A stretch of DNA of 64,000 bases from Isoetes taiwanensis (GCA_021234155.1 JAJEKV010000081.1:432467-496466), one strand, 5' to 3'. Positions 32,116-43,628 are shown, numbered from the stretch's first letter. A program made the numbers and translations. The notes: generated by a model not told the origin, from the letters alone.

Positions 32116-33494
32116 TCAGGCCCCGGGCTCTTGCCTTTTTCCATTTCCTTTTGCAATAGAGTAGATTTCTTCGCTAGAGAAGGGTTTCTCAATACTCAAA
32201 TTCTCCTCCGGAGTTACCTTTCTTTGCAAATTAATGAAGCCATCCATAACCTCAAGCTGGCAGTCTTTGTTGGTTCCCATAATACTTTTAAAATAATCCT
32301 TGGCTGCGTTTTTAATCTGATTCTCATCAGTGATCTCCTCATCACCAGCCTTAATTTCGAATATGTGGTTCCTTTTAACTATGCCCTTAGCTTTAACAAA
32401 GAAGAATTTGGAACTTCTCCCTTCATCTTCCTTAATCTCCCTAACCTTTGCCTTAAGTCTCCAACCTTCTGCAATCTTAATCTCTTCCTTCTCTATTTCT
32501 GCTCGGATTTCTTCCTTATCCTCTTCCAAGGCATTTATAAGCCTCTCTCTCATGTTCTGGAGGTGGAGAGTCTTCTCTAGGTGCACAGCCTTACCCCAAA
32601 CCTTAAGCCAGTTTTTAATTGCCTTAGCCACCTTAACCCACCAGTACATCCAACCAGTTCTTCCAGAGGGTTTAGGATACTTAGCTAGCACCTGCTGAAA
32701 TCTAGTATTGAACTCATCATGATCCAAAAGACTAGTGTTGAGCTTAAAGTATGTCTTCCTTCTTTTAATGGATTCCTTAGCCATAATCCTGAGCTGCTGG
32801 GGAAAATGGTCTGAAAGAGTGTAGCCCTCCAGATTGTTGACCCTGTTGCTATGATTCCATAAGTTCTCGGAGAGATAGAATCTGTCATGTAAACATAAAG
32901 TAGGATCCACCCTTTTGTCAGTCCAGCTAAAGGAGTCAGCCTTGGTTCTAGCCAGAGTGAGGTTATTTCCCTCAATCAGGTTTGACCAAGCCACCTTTTC
33001 CTGCTTACCTAAAGGCCTGTAATTCTTATTTTTCATAAAACTGTTAGTAACCATATTAATATCCCCACCTAAAATACATTCGTCAAACTCCAAATTGTCT
33101 AAACTAATCTTAATTTTATTCCAAATCTCCACCCTATCCTTTGGATTATTATAGGCATAGATATTAACTAAAGCAATTATAATTTTAAAAAAAGTACATA
33201 AAAGGATCTGCCATTTCTCCCATTGATCATATAGGTATTGGTCAGATTCAAGCAATTATTCCAGGCAATAGCAATCCCAGCAGAAGAGTCATTGGCTGGA
33301 ATGGACCATATACTAAAATTAGGCGGAAGAGTTCTACTGATAATATCCCTATGATTAAGGTCGTGGATCTTGTGCTCCTGAATGAACAAAATATCCGGTT
33401 TAAGGGAATGAAGACATACCTTAAGCCTTTCCCTTTTGATAATACTATTCAGCCCCTGGAGATTCCAGGTAATGCAGCTTATGTCCCTATCCAT
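32116..33494 (-). pseudogene. LINE unit B ORF2, endonuclease part
   Basis: Begins MDRDISCITW at 33494. A 7-bp deletion near 33210 relative to unit A breaks it into 33177-33494 and 32116-33255. The catalytic blocks (TWNLQG, IQEHK, GDINM, SDHFP) are all present across the two frames. It has the same frameshift before the RT as unit A, ending RQEPGA. Confidence 0.88.
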
Positions 33495-33599
33495 TAAATT
33501 TTATACTTACCTCTGACCTCTCGGGCTTGAATGGATTGTTTCACGGGGCTAGTTTTGGGTCCCAAATAGAGCTTTTCTTACCTCTGCCCTTCTTTTTTA

Positions 33600-35404
33600 T
33601 CAACCATCTTCCGATTTTTGTCCTCTAAACCGTAATTTCTTCAAATGTATCTTTGTACCTCTTCCTCTCCCTTCTTACAGATAGGAACAGGGTCCTCTTG
33701 CATGGTGAATACCAAGTTCCCTGTATCAATTCTCACTGACAAATTAGCATTTTTAAACATAAAGACCATATTGTTATTGAATTCAATCTTAGGAAGCTCC
33801 TGATTGTACACCTGGTCCTTAATCTTAAAAAGAGTGAATTGATTCACATTTAGATTCTGATCAACAATTTTAGGCTCAGATTCATGCACATCCTTCCTGT
33901 CCTCACTAATGCTTGCTTTAGGAACCCAGGCCTGCTTGATATTCTTATGTTGATGATTCTCCTTAGCTGTAGTGGTTAAAACCGGCCATTTGGAGTAGGA
34001 AATCATGATATCCAAATACTCATTCTCCTTGACTCTCGTCTTTATACTCTTGCTCCAGTCAGAATTTATTCTTTTGGAAACACACACTGAGGGGTAATTG
34101 GTTTGAGGGATATTGATCTCAATCACATCCCCCAGGGGTTCAGACAGAGCCATCAGGTGAGACTTGGTCCAAAAAGCCGGGGGAAGATTAGAGAAAGATA
34201 TCCAGGTGGTCGTTTTGATATCCTTATCCGATCCCGGGATGAAGCCAGAGTTCCACCTCATCATGTAGAACGGGGCATTAGCAATCATATCTAATTTCCT
34301 TCTAAGGATATAGCCAACACACACTTCATCCCTGCACACAATTTGGAATGTTTTATTGTCAAGCTTAAGGATCGAGAGGATAGGGATATATTGAGATTTA
34401 GTAATCCAGATCTTGACTTCCTCCTGAGAAGGGCATTTCCGCGGGAAATGGATTAAGATAGCTTTCTTGGAGAAGAGGTCAGCAGCAGAATTGTCTGGCA
34501 CGCCAAATAAATCAATAAAACCCTTACCAATATCCTGGCTGACAGAGTTAGTTGAAACAGAAGGAGCATCTTTCATTAAAATATTCTTATAGGAGGGGGG
34601 AGAATCCAAACCTTTAGCTTTGTCGTTCTTGCCCACGACAGGGATAGTATTTGTGATCTTGTTTTCTCCCACCTTTGTTTTTGCGATGTTCAGGGCTGCC
34701 ATCTTGACCTCCTCGCAATTTTCACAGTCGCAGGAACTCACCTCCGCCGGATTGAAGTACCCATTGGAGTCCTTGATCTTACAGGCCTTGGCCAATTTCT
34801 TCCTTTTGAGCTGGTAAACTTCCAGGGAGGTTGAAACTGCCTCAAGAGGCTGATCCAAGGCGAGTCCTTGTCTGAAGGTTTTCCTGTGTCTCTCTATAAC
34901 ATTATCATCCGCCTCTTCCCATCTCTTGATTAATCTGATGCTTGCATTAGAACTTTCCCTCAACCCTTCCTATATGATGATCAGGTTATTCACCTTTGCC
35001 AGCATTTCGTCCATGAAGGATCTGAAAATACTATTTTTCAAGCTGCAACAATCCATTTCGGTGTGGCCCTGTTTTACAGTGATAAGCTTATACAGAGTAT
35101 TGTCCATCTCTTGAACATAGCCGAAGGCATTCCAAACCCAATCTCTGTCATTCGCTCTTCCGTCCATATAGTCCTTGTCTATGCCCCTTAGCTTCTCTTT
35201 GCATGCCACAATCCCCACCTCTTCATGAACCCCCATACAAAATGCTGCTGCCTTCTGTTGATCCCGGATGATCTCTAAACCAACGTATAATTCCTTTAAA
35301 ATGCTCCAAGCTTTATCTCGTCTGTCATCCAACCAAAAAATTTGATTCCATTCATCATCCTCCTTGCTAAACTGATTTTTGGATGTGCTTGCTTTGGTTC
35401 TCAT
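33600..35404 (-). pseudogene. LINE unit B ORF1
   Basis: The N-terminal part 34970-35404 starts MRTKAST and ends at a TAG after NNLIII. The main part 33641-34963 is open through the CDCEN block and the DUF4283-like region. A small indel near 33650 shifts the frame so that the last ORF1 residues seen in unit A are lost. Confidence 0.85.
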
Positions 35405-35694
35405 CTTTAACAGAGGCTGAACGGAAAAGGGTAATCTAAACTGCGGACCGAATTCGCTGAGGACCCAAAGAAGCTGCCGTTACCCAACTCTGCGGGCTAC
35501 CCCTTCGATTCTCCTTACGCCGTAGGAAATAACTGCCAATGATAGTCTTCCCCTCCCCCGAAAAGAATAACCAGAATATGACGGGATATCTGACACCCCG
35601 TACCCTCGAAAATCCCAGAGATGCAAAATCTAAAAGACCCTACCTGACAGAGACCCTAGATCTGAAGACCCTACCCAAACAAGAGAACACTAAA

Positions 35695-36099
35695 CTAATT
35701 TGCTACCAAGAACCTCCACACCACGACATCTAAGTCCCTAAGGTGCTGAGAAGGATGAAGATCAAAGAAGGCTGCCCAATAATATATTGGTTCAACTCCA
35801 AACTCCAAGGGAGCACTCATCGTGAAAAGATTACGTTCAAATCTGTTGCCAAGGAAGGGCCTGGAGTTGTGAGCAGCCATCCTTAAGGAACCAGGTCTGT
35901 CGAAGCATAGGATGCATAAGAAGAAGGAATTGAACCCGAACCTGCAGAAACCAACCCTGGATCTAGACTCAATTGCCCATCTAATTAAATTCTCTATAAT
36001 TCCTAAAGAATCTTGGTTTTCCTTCAGGATGTTAGTGATCCCCAACCCCTGGAGAACAGCTTCATACAAAGCCTCATCCATCGGGGTGGGGGGAAACAC
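35695..36099 (-). CDS. LINE unit B leader ORF (134 codons)
   Basis: Open from MFPPTPMDEALYEAV to WRFLVAN, upstream of ORF1. The frame is also open in the truncated unit A leader, so it may be a real small leader protein or simply an open 5' UTR. No domain recognised. Confidence 0.35.
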   Translation of the reverse strand: MFPPTPMDEALYEAVLQGLGITNILKENQDSLGIIENLIRWAIESRSRVGFCRFGFNSFFLCILCFDRPGSLRMAAHNSRPFLGNRFERNLFTMSAPLEFGVEPIYYWAAFFDLHPSQHLRDLDVVVWRFLVAN

Positions 36100-36109
36100 C
36101 CAGAAGCAA

Positions 36110-36740
36110 GGCGCCCTCCAAATTCTTTCTGGACCTTGCTAGAAAGTCCTCGACGAGAGGTGGGCCGCACCTTCATCCGACTCCTCTACTGCAAGTTACG
36201 TGTATTTGAAGGCGATTTAAAAAAAAAAGAAGCTTCTTGGAAAGTCCACTCATAAATGCTTGCCACCTCATTAACTTTTTATTCATGAGAGTGCCACCTC
36301 ATCTCTTTAAAAAAAAAAAGCAATTTAATATAAAAACTTAATGGTTAGGATTTATTCTCACCTTTTGATCTAACGGTTAGAATTTACTACACCAAATCCA
36401 CTTTTTGGCACCTTTCTTGCACCCTCCTAACAAAATTCAAGGGCTAGGATTTCTCCTTCCCTTTTCATCCAACGGCTTAGAGACATGATGCATGTTCACC
36501 CACAAGGAGGCTGCTCAAGGTGGATCGACGTGGCATTGTCTTAGTCGTCGATCTCAGATCTGGATGGCCCAGACAGTGACACCCCAAATACTGGATCGCT
36601 GTTAAAGGAAAAGCTTAAGTGGTGGCTCAATTCGAGCCGTCGATCTCAGATTTGGACGGCCCAGACGGCGCCATCTCGGAACACTGGATACAAGGGGGGT
36701 GCTTATATCTTCTTTTTTATTTTGGGAGCATGTTGGGTTT
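36110..36740. other. No gene; diverged direct repeat
   Basis: A block CGTCGATCTCAGAT(C/T)TGGA(T/C)GGCCCAGAC occurs near 36545 and 36637, each followed by similar sequence for about 50 bp. No coding supported. Short A-rich runs lie at 36218-36229 and 36309-36319. Confidence 0.6.
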
Positions 36741-36746
36741 CGTGCC

Positions 36747-36786
36747 AAGGGAACGCCGCATCTTACGCCGCATGCGGCGTTCCCTT
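36747..36786. other. Perfect 15-bp hairpin
   Basis: Arms AAGGGAACGCCGCAT (36747-36761) and its exact reverse complement (36772-36786) flank a 10-nt loop. It is GC-rich, so very stable as RNA or extruded DNA. Confidence 0.9.
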
Positions 36787-36859
36787 TCAGTTTGCGTTTT
36801 CCCTTGGGTTCCCCTCGCGGGACGTTGGTTGGGGGCATTCAATGTGGATTTTGAATTTT

Positions 36860-39012
36860 CGAAATAGAGGAGCCATTCAATGCCGATTTTGAAGCAGCCT
36901 GTACAAGGTAGTGCGGTGCGGCTATGGCCTTGAGGATATCTCTACCCCCTCTATCAATCTGTGGTATTGTCTTATATTCTTCTCCAGGCTTTTGTTCTGC
37001 CCGCTGTAACTTTTTCAAACAGGGGCCCCCGTTACGTTTAATTCAGCACAAGATTATGGCGGTGGATTCCTCTCCCATCCGACCATTTCTTTTTAGTTAA
37101 ATCGCAGGAGGAAATCATAAGAGCTTTGGTAGCGGCCATGACTGAAGCTAAGAGGCATTTTTCTACACGGTTCTTACTTCTTTCAAGCATGGCATAAGGC
37201 CAGCGCCCAAGAAATTGAATAGGAATACTGAAAGCTTTTGCTTCCTCGGCGATCTTTTGTGCGCAAGATTTGCTGAGTCCAAATCGAAACAAGAAAGAAA
37301 GGCGGATTTTGAAGCATCAATGGTCAAGCTGCCAGATTGGAGCACCAAACGCAGCAAATCTGTAGGATTCAAGCTATAAAGGATCGAAGCTTCTACAGCC
37401 ATGTAATGTGAAGTAAGAGCTCTTTCTGTCATCTAAATATCAGAGCTTGAAGCTTAAGTAGGCATTTGTATATGAAGCAAGTCCAAATATCAGAGCTTTG
37501 AAGAAAGCGGTTTTGTTGCTTTTGTTACAACTACAAGAAAGGGAGGTAACTTCCAGGTAAACTTCTTAGATTCTCTTTATTTATGTTTTCATTCATACAG
37601 GTTAACCAAGCTCTGCAATCCGTGACTCAGCTCTTTACCCTGGATGTCTGTCTGATGCTTTACTTTTGTCTCATTTTATTTTGGAAAATCAGCCATGAAA
37701 CTGTGCAACACTGAAACTGTGTCATCCAGGACATTGGTGCCTCCTCTCATTTCGTTTTCTACGGTGCCACTGAGAAGAAAATGTCAACATTTTTTAAGCA
37801 AATTCATTGGTGTAAAGAACTGTTGTTCTATGATATGCAGGTCACATCTCTTGCAAAAAGTACTAAAACCAATCTGGAGCAAGGGATTTCTGTTTTTTTT
37901 ATGGACCTTCATCTCAGGCTACATGAGTCATAGGGTTTCAATATGAAGGACGAGAAAGATAAGGTAATCTTTCAAAGTTTTATTTTCTTTTGACAAATGT
38001 GATCTCTGTTGTTGATGGTATACTGGATCCTTTTCATCTAGAGGTATTAAGATTGGTAACCTTGGTAACTTTGCAGGACTGCTCAACATTGGGATTCAGT
38101 TGTCTACTCATGCTGATGATATAGCGCCAGCTTCACAACCTGTGAGTTTTATAAATGCTTCAAATCCTGCCTTCTGGTCCATAGCACCTTTTATCTTCAA
38201 TATGTTGCCGTGTTGTTCGTGTATTCTAGGGTGTTTGAGTAAATTTTATAGTCCAGATGGTCTTCAATGCAGTCTTCAGTTCAACCATATGCAGTGTATA
38301 ACCAGATAGCCTCCAATTATGTTATAATCCAGGTTGGATGTAGTGGGCTTGAGGTAGGATGATGTCCATTAGTGTCCATTTCCAAAATGCATTAGGGTTT
38401 ATAGTTAATCTAGCATCAGAATGAGATTTATTTCTGTTCTACCTCACTACATTATTTGTGCCTATTTTTCTTATTCTATGCATCTACTAATTCTGCCCAT
38501 TCTTTCTTCAAGATAGATTGGGCAGATTCCCTTTATCTTTTCAATCAACCTCTACATCCAAACCTCTTCTGCCATGCATTACGTTCCATTTTGGTTTTGC
38601 CTTTAATGCTTTTGTGATGTTTACAAGCCATTTTCTTTAAGATATGAAATTGATTTCCTTTATGCAAAGGACCAGCGCATGCAAGCTACAAATTCACCAT
38701 TCATTTTCAGTTTTGAGAAATGTTCAGAGGGGAGGCATGATGGTGTTGGTTATGGTTTTTATCAATTAAGACTAAAAGTATGAGCAGCTCTTATATTAAG
38801 GCTCCCGATCATTTTGTTTGCATTTAAATTTGAGTACATATTAACATTGGTTCTATTGCTGTAATAGTAGTTTTATGTTATGTGCCATTATTCGTTGTCT
38901 TGCTTTTGAACTATGTCTGAAAATCATAGGTATTCCTTTCGGAAGGAAGACTGCTCCTTACTGGTACATGTTAAATTCATATATTCATACATGTTAAATT
39001 CATATATTCATA
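36860..39012. other. No gene recognised
   Basis: Two overlapping minus-strand open stretches (37038-37292 and 37163-37432) contain SCAQKIAEEAKAFSIPIQF and ILYSLNPTDLLRLVL, which look protein-like but belong to no family I can name. The rest is AT-rich and without support. Confidence 0.5.
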
Positions 39013-39040
39013 CTAGAAATGGAGCCCAGCGTTGCTGGGC
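39013..39040 (-). mobile_element. Helitron-type 3' terminus
   Basis: On the minus strand: a hairpin GCCCAGC-AAC-GCTGGGC (39024-39040), seven bases, then CTAG at 39013-39016, followed by a flanking T. A short GC hairpin about 10 nt before a CTRR end with a T after it is the Helitron signature. The element extends to higher coordinates, towards the pyrimidine tract. The 5' TC end was not found. Confidence 0.65.
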
Positions 39041-39114
39041 ATAGCTAGGAATTGTAAATGACTGGAGCAAATTGTTTGATGAATTCATATTCTTAAAATC
39101 ACACAATTAGCATT

Positions 39115-40250
39115 TGACCACATTTCCACCTCCCCTTTCTTTTTCTTTTCCTTTTCCTTTTACGTTTCGATGCTCCTTTTTTTCCCCTCCTTTCCCCTTT
39201 TCGATTTTTTTTATTTACCTTTTTTCTTTTTCCACTCTTCCATTTCTACCATTTTCCTTTTCCCGTTTTTATTTTTCCCTTCCATTTTCATTTTTTTGAT
39301 TTTTCTCGTTGCCCTTTCCTTTTTCCTTTTTCATCCTTTCTTCACCCCTTTTCCTTTTTCCTTTTTTGCCTTTTTCATTCTTCTATTCCATGCTTTTCCT
39401 TTTTTTTTTCTTTTTTTTATTTTTCTCTTCTTTTTTGTTCCCCTCCCCTTCCTATTTTACCCTTATTTTTCCCTCATTCCCTTTCTTCTCCTCCCCATTT
39501 TCCTTCCCCTTTTCCTCTTATCTTTTACCCTTTTCCTTTTCTCCGCTCCCCTCTCCTCTCCTCCCCTCCCCTTTGCTTTGCTTTCCTTTCCCCTTCCCCT
39601 TTCCCTTCCAATGGCTTTTTCCCTTCCCTTTTCTTCCTTTCCCAACCTTTTTTCTCTTCCACTTTTTCCCGTACAATTTTTCCCTCCCATATCCCCCTCC
39701 CTTTTCGTTTTCCTTTTCTCTTCCCTTTTCCCATATCCCTTTTCCCCACCCTTTTTCTTCTCATTTTTCCAGTGCCCTTTTTGCCCTTCCCTTTATTTTC
39801 GTGCCTTTTTTCTTTTTCTTTCCTCCTCCTTTGTTCTTTTCCCTTTCCTTTTTTCCATACCTTCCCTTTTTCTCTTTCCTCACACTTTCCCTCTTTCTTT
39901 TTTTGCCCTTCACTTTTCCCCCTTCCTTCTTCCAATTTTCTCTATGCCCTTTTTCCTTCCCTTCCTCGCTTCCCCCTTCCTTTTCTCTTCCCCTTTTCTT
40001 GTGTCCTTTTTCCCTTCCTTTTCTCCTTTCCCCACATTTTTCCTCTTCTCCCTCCCCAGTGTCCCTTTTCACTCCCTCCTCCTCCCCCTTTCTCTTCTCT
40101 CTACCCTTTTCCTCTTCCCCTTTTTTCCGTACCTTTTATTCTTGTCCTCACCTTTCTTTTTTCCCTTCACTTTTCCCCCTTCCTTCTTCCATTTTTCTCT
40201 ATGCCCTTTTTCCTTCCCTTCCTCGCTTCCACCTCTCTTTTTCTTTTCCG
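39115..40250 (+). repeat. 1.1-kb polypyrimidine tract
   Basis: Nearly every base is C or T, made of irregular CCTTTT, CCCTTT and TTTCCC units with rare A or G. The long apparent reading frames are artefacts of composition. It lies about 75 bp inside a Helitron-type end, exactly as at 57490-58500. It could form triplex or H-DNA. Confidence 0.95.
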
Positions 40251-41570
40251 TCCAAGAAGCATATTGAAATGACTCTCGTCCAAAGCGTAGGAGGGGATGC
40301 TTACGCGGCGGCAAGAAGAAGAAGACAAACACCCGGGTGAGCTCGAGGTTTTTCTTTTGTCGGAATACCTTAACCGATCCATCCGTTCTTCTTGCGGCAT
40401 TCACCTCGGACTCTTTGGTGATCACTGGCGAACTCCATTCTTCGTCATCGAGGGGGAGAGGCGAGCTTCTTGAAACGGCGGCGGATTCTTGGTGGTATGT
40501 CAGGTATCGACAAGTGGGAAGGAGAAAGATGCATTTCTACACCAAAGGGACAAGAAGAGCTCAGGAGACAAGTACAAGAAAAATCGGTGTTGTGCTCTCC
40601 GTCTCTGCGCCCGATTCGAAGCATTTAACACTACATGTCGAGGATTTGCCGGAAGAGTAAGTTCTATCGCACCAAAAATTGGCGGTTTCAAATTATTCTC
40701 ACTCTTCCATGAGCAAGGCTAAGGGCACGAAAAAAAGGCTTGGCCTTTAAATTGTCGAGAACCTTGGGTGGAAGGATCGGAAGGGATGAAGGAGGCGGAA
40801 CCCTAACATCCGGGGAGCTTGGTATGGAGATTTCAGTCGAGGGGAAAAAGCTGTTCAATCTGGGGAGCTTCACTTCTACCGTGTCTTTGAAGACTCTACA
40901 ACACTCTGCTAGGTGGGGAATGTTGTGGTTCATACACAAAAACGTCCACCAAAAACAAAGATGGGGATGATGACACCACAAGGGAGAGTCGGATGCGAAG
41001 GAGGCGAAGATATGGTCGACTCCCCAAACCTCGATCGGATGATCGGATCAGGATTTCTCGAGAGAGGGCTGAGAAAATGGGCGTCTAGCTTCGGTATTAT
41101 CCGTTTGGGAATATCACACAAAGGCTCTTCTTTGGACATTAGCGGTGAAGGTTTGCCGCGGGATATGCCGTCTTGTTCAACCACGGGGAATTTAATCCGG
41201 CACACATCTTTGGAGATTACGAGGCTTGATGGTGCGACATCTATTCTGCAGATCAATGCTGCGGATGTCATACCTTTTAGCGTATCGGCAGGTGAGTTGT
41301 TCATTTGGAAGTCGAGGAAGATCCGGAAGGAAAAGAGCGTCCGGTTACGGGTTGTAGGCGGTCGGCGATTGATTTAGGCGGCTCAAGTATTGCGGAGCGG
41401 AGAAGGAGGTGCCGCCAAAGGATCAGGATAGATATACTTAGCGAGTCGCGAGTTCTTTCGAGCGGCGGAGGCGCGAGAAACAAACCGGCCCGGCGGCATT
41501 AGCCATCGCGAGAACACAATAGCGGCGAAGTGCATTTCGTAAGGTAAATAACTCTCTCGAGATCTTTCCA
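40251..41570. other. GC-richer unassigned segment
   Basis: Base composition rises clearly. Open stretches exist (40337-40660 and 40913-41377 on +) but show no recognised domains. It could be the remnant coding region of the element to which the palindrome array belongs. Confidence 0.4.
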
Positions 41571-41950
41571 TTTTCGACTTCGCATTGAAGTCGAAAGCCC
41601 TACCATCCTAACATTTGCCGATTATCTTTGGGGTTTTCGATTTCGCGAGTCGAAAGCCCTGATAACACGAAAATCAAAGGATGTGGAGCTTTTCGACTCA
41701 GCGAGTCGAGAAAACCCTACTTGATAAAAAAATTAGACATTGAATGGGATTTTCTCGACTTCGCTGAGTCGAGAAAGCCTACCATCTAACATTTTGCCGA
41801 TTATCTTTGGGGTTTCGACTCAGCGAGTCGAAAGCGTAATGAGAAAATCAAAGGATCTAGAGCTTTCTCGACTCGCGAGTCGGTAAAACCTGAAAGAAAA
41901 AAAGAAAATTAGACATTCAAGGGACTTTTCGACTTCATGAGTCGAGAAAA
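41571..41950. repeat. 180-bp tandem repeat with seven GACTC/GAGTC palindromes
   Basis: Two units of about 180 bp (from 41571 and 41751) and the start of a third (41926). Each contains TCGACT(T/C)-N3-6-(G/A)AGTCGA hairpins: 41572-41596, about 41635-41657, 41693-41709, 41751-41776, 41813-41833, 41869-41882 (perfect CGACTCGCGAGTCG) and 41929-41945. The spacers CATCTAACATTTTGCCGATT and AAAATCAAAGGAT are also repeated. Confidence 0.9.
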
Positions 41951-42049
41951 CCCGAGGCTATTTTCTTGTTTATTCACAGGTGTTTGTAGATACTTTCATG
42001 CTCGACATTGGTACATTATGCGAATACACCCTTATCGACCAGATCATAC

Positions 42050-43480
42050 ACGCTAGGCAACGGATGGAAAGCATTGGGTTGTCTCGGCCCTAAAGGAAAG
42101 CAGGGCTCCCTCGGATAAGTGGAAGACCTTTGAGAAACTATGCGGATATGTTAGCTGGAGGGACGAGGAAGATGGCGAGGGAGAGGGAAGAAGAGGAGAA
42201 GAAGAAGAGAACACCAAGGAAAGGCGGGGGAGTCTCTCTCGGACCAATCTGACCTCATTCTTAGCGAGGCGATGCGGGAGAAATGGACTGAAATATGGGC
42301 TCAATGGACAAGAGGCAAGGCGAGAAGGGACAGCAATGGAGAATTTCCAAGCAGGCCGACCCCAAGTTGTTTGACAAGCAGTTCATGAAGAGGATCTGAG
42401 GGCCTCACGGACAAAGAAACGCTTGACCTACAAGGCAAAATCTTGAGGGAACAATCCTGGCGAGGAAGACCGGGAGTTCTAAATTGCGGGGCCTTAAAGG
42501 ATTATGCCACGGTCCTAAAGCGGCGGCGATGCGTTAGAAGGCATCACGGAGTTCGCAGCGTTGCATCTAATGAATACCATGATTTTGATTTTTACAAGGA
42601 AAAGGCTGCCCTTGATGAGGAAGACATGAAGGAATTGAACCGTCTATGTCAACCCTACATCAACACCAAAGCTGCGTAACGTCAAAACCCTTCCTTTCCC
42701 ACGAGCGTGCTATGGCAATTACGAAAAGGAAGCTTGGATTCGGGGTGGTCCCATTTAAGGCGACGATAGCTCCCCCCATTTCTGGGGTTTTGGGACACAA
42801 AGGGATTTGGTGGTGCAGGCGGCTTTTGGACCCGTGGCACTATTTGCCATCAATATGATCGAAGACCCCACCCTTTTTATGACAAAGGCGACATAGAAGC
42901 GATTGGTACAAGGCGTAATGCGGACATGACCGACTGGATACTTTCGGTTCCTTGTCTTTTGCATGCCGGGCAATCAAACAACTGCTTTGTCTCCCAATGG
43001 GCAGCTGATATTAACTTCACCAACAAGATCATGCACTCCATATCGAACTTGATCATGAGTGCGGACTTGGCTTACCCGAAGGCACCAAGCTTTACCAACA
43101 TAGTTTTGGTTTTGATTTCAAGATCGTGGTCGACCTGGATAAGTGGTGGTCTAGCGAGCATCATTATCTCGACAAGTTCATGATCTCTCAAGAGCGGATG
43201 GAACCACGGGGGGCAGGTTTATGGAGGATGTTCCATCGATGGACAAAGGTCGGCAAGGATGGTGCGACCGGTCCTATACATAGAATTCCTATCGGCCAAA
43301 GAGTTATCAAGTACTTCATAACCCGGGTTGAGGAAGATCAAATTGTATCGAAAGTGGTACATGAATGGCTGTTCTCTCGGGGGCTATCTTTGTTTGGAAT
43401 GAAACCTATATCCGTGGTTGGAAATAAGGACATGGTTGAAACCATTCAGTCATACTTGGATCACGCTTCATGAGCATTTC
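42050..43480 (+). pseudogene. Unrecognised broken coding region
   Basis: Protein-like stretches in shifting frames: 42443-42679 (ending LDEEDMKELNRLC ... INTKAA), 42926-43183 and 43126-43473 (QERMEPRGAGLWRMFHRWTK ... ETIQSYLDH). A KGDIEAIG and LLHAGQ context faintly recalls DNA-methylase proteins, but no motif is firm. Purine-rich near its start (GAAGAGGAG runs at 42160-42220). Treat as unknown. Confidence 0.35.
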
Positions 43481-43556
43481 AAGGGAGGAAGACAAATGGA
43501 AGCGCGAAAAAGGCAGCGAGGGCGAGAGAGACAAACCCGGCGGAGCGAGGATGTCT

Positions 43557-43628
43557 AAGTAAATAGATAAAGGCAGGCAATTATTTACACGGCGTGTAAA
43601 TAATTGCATGGCCTTTATCTATTTACTT
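43557..43628. other. 72-nt near-perfect hairpin
   Basis: Arms of 34-35 nt (43557-43590 and 43594-43628) pair except for one small bulge or mismatch, around the 3-nt loop GGC. The inner arm is CAATTATTTACAC. A second short hairpin AAACACGC-TTA-GCGTGTTT lies at 43713-43731. Confidence 0.9.

Larger units (their letters stand above)
26733..36110 (-). mobile_element. L1-type LINE with internal 4.6-kb tandem duplication
   Basis: A plant L1-clade non-LTR retrotransposon read from about 36.1 kb down to 26.73 kb. Unit B (31470-36043) and unit A (26866-31469) are near-identical and offset by about 4604 bp. Order from the 5' side: leader ORF, ORF1, ORF2 endonuclease and truncated reverse transcriptase of B, then leader, ORF1, ORF2 endonuclease and RT of A. 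The junction near 31461-31470 joins leader sequence (AGTGATCCC) to RT sequence (AATTCCCC) at a short GATCC similarity. Both RTs lack the thumb and RNase H. No poly(A) tail or target-site duplication is visible at either end. Confidence 0.85.

Noticed and set aside
27406-32698. Plus-strand frames of 120-197 codons
   Set aside because: Antisense shadows of the LINE ORFs; they appear identically in both units for that reason.
39170-40340. Overlapping frames of 340-365 codons rich in Phe, Pro, Ser and Leu
   Set aside because: They are forced by an almost pure C/T tract; several frames are open at once and none shows a domain.
41301-41483. Short Arg/Ser-rich frames on both strands
   Set aside because: High GC and few stops explain them; no domain or splice context.
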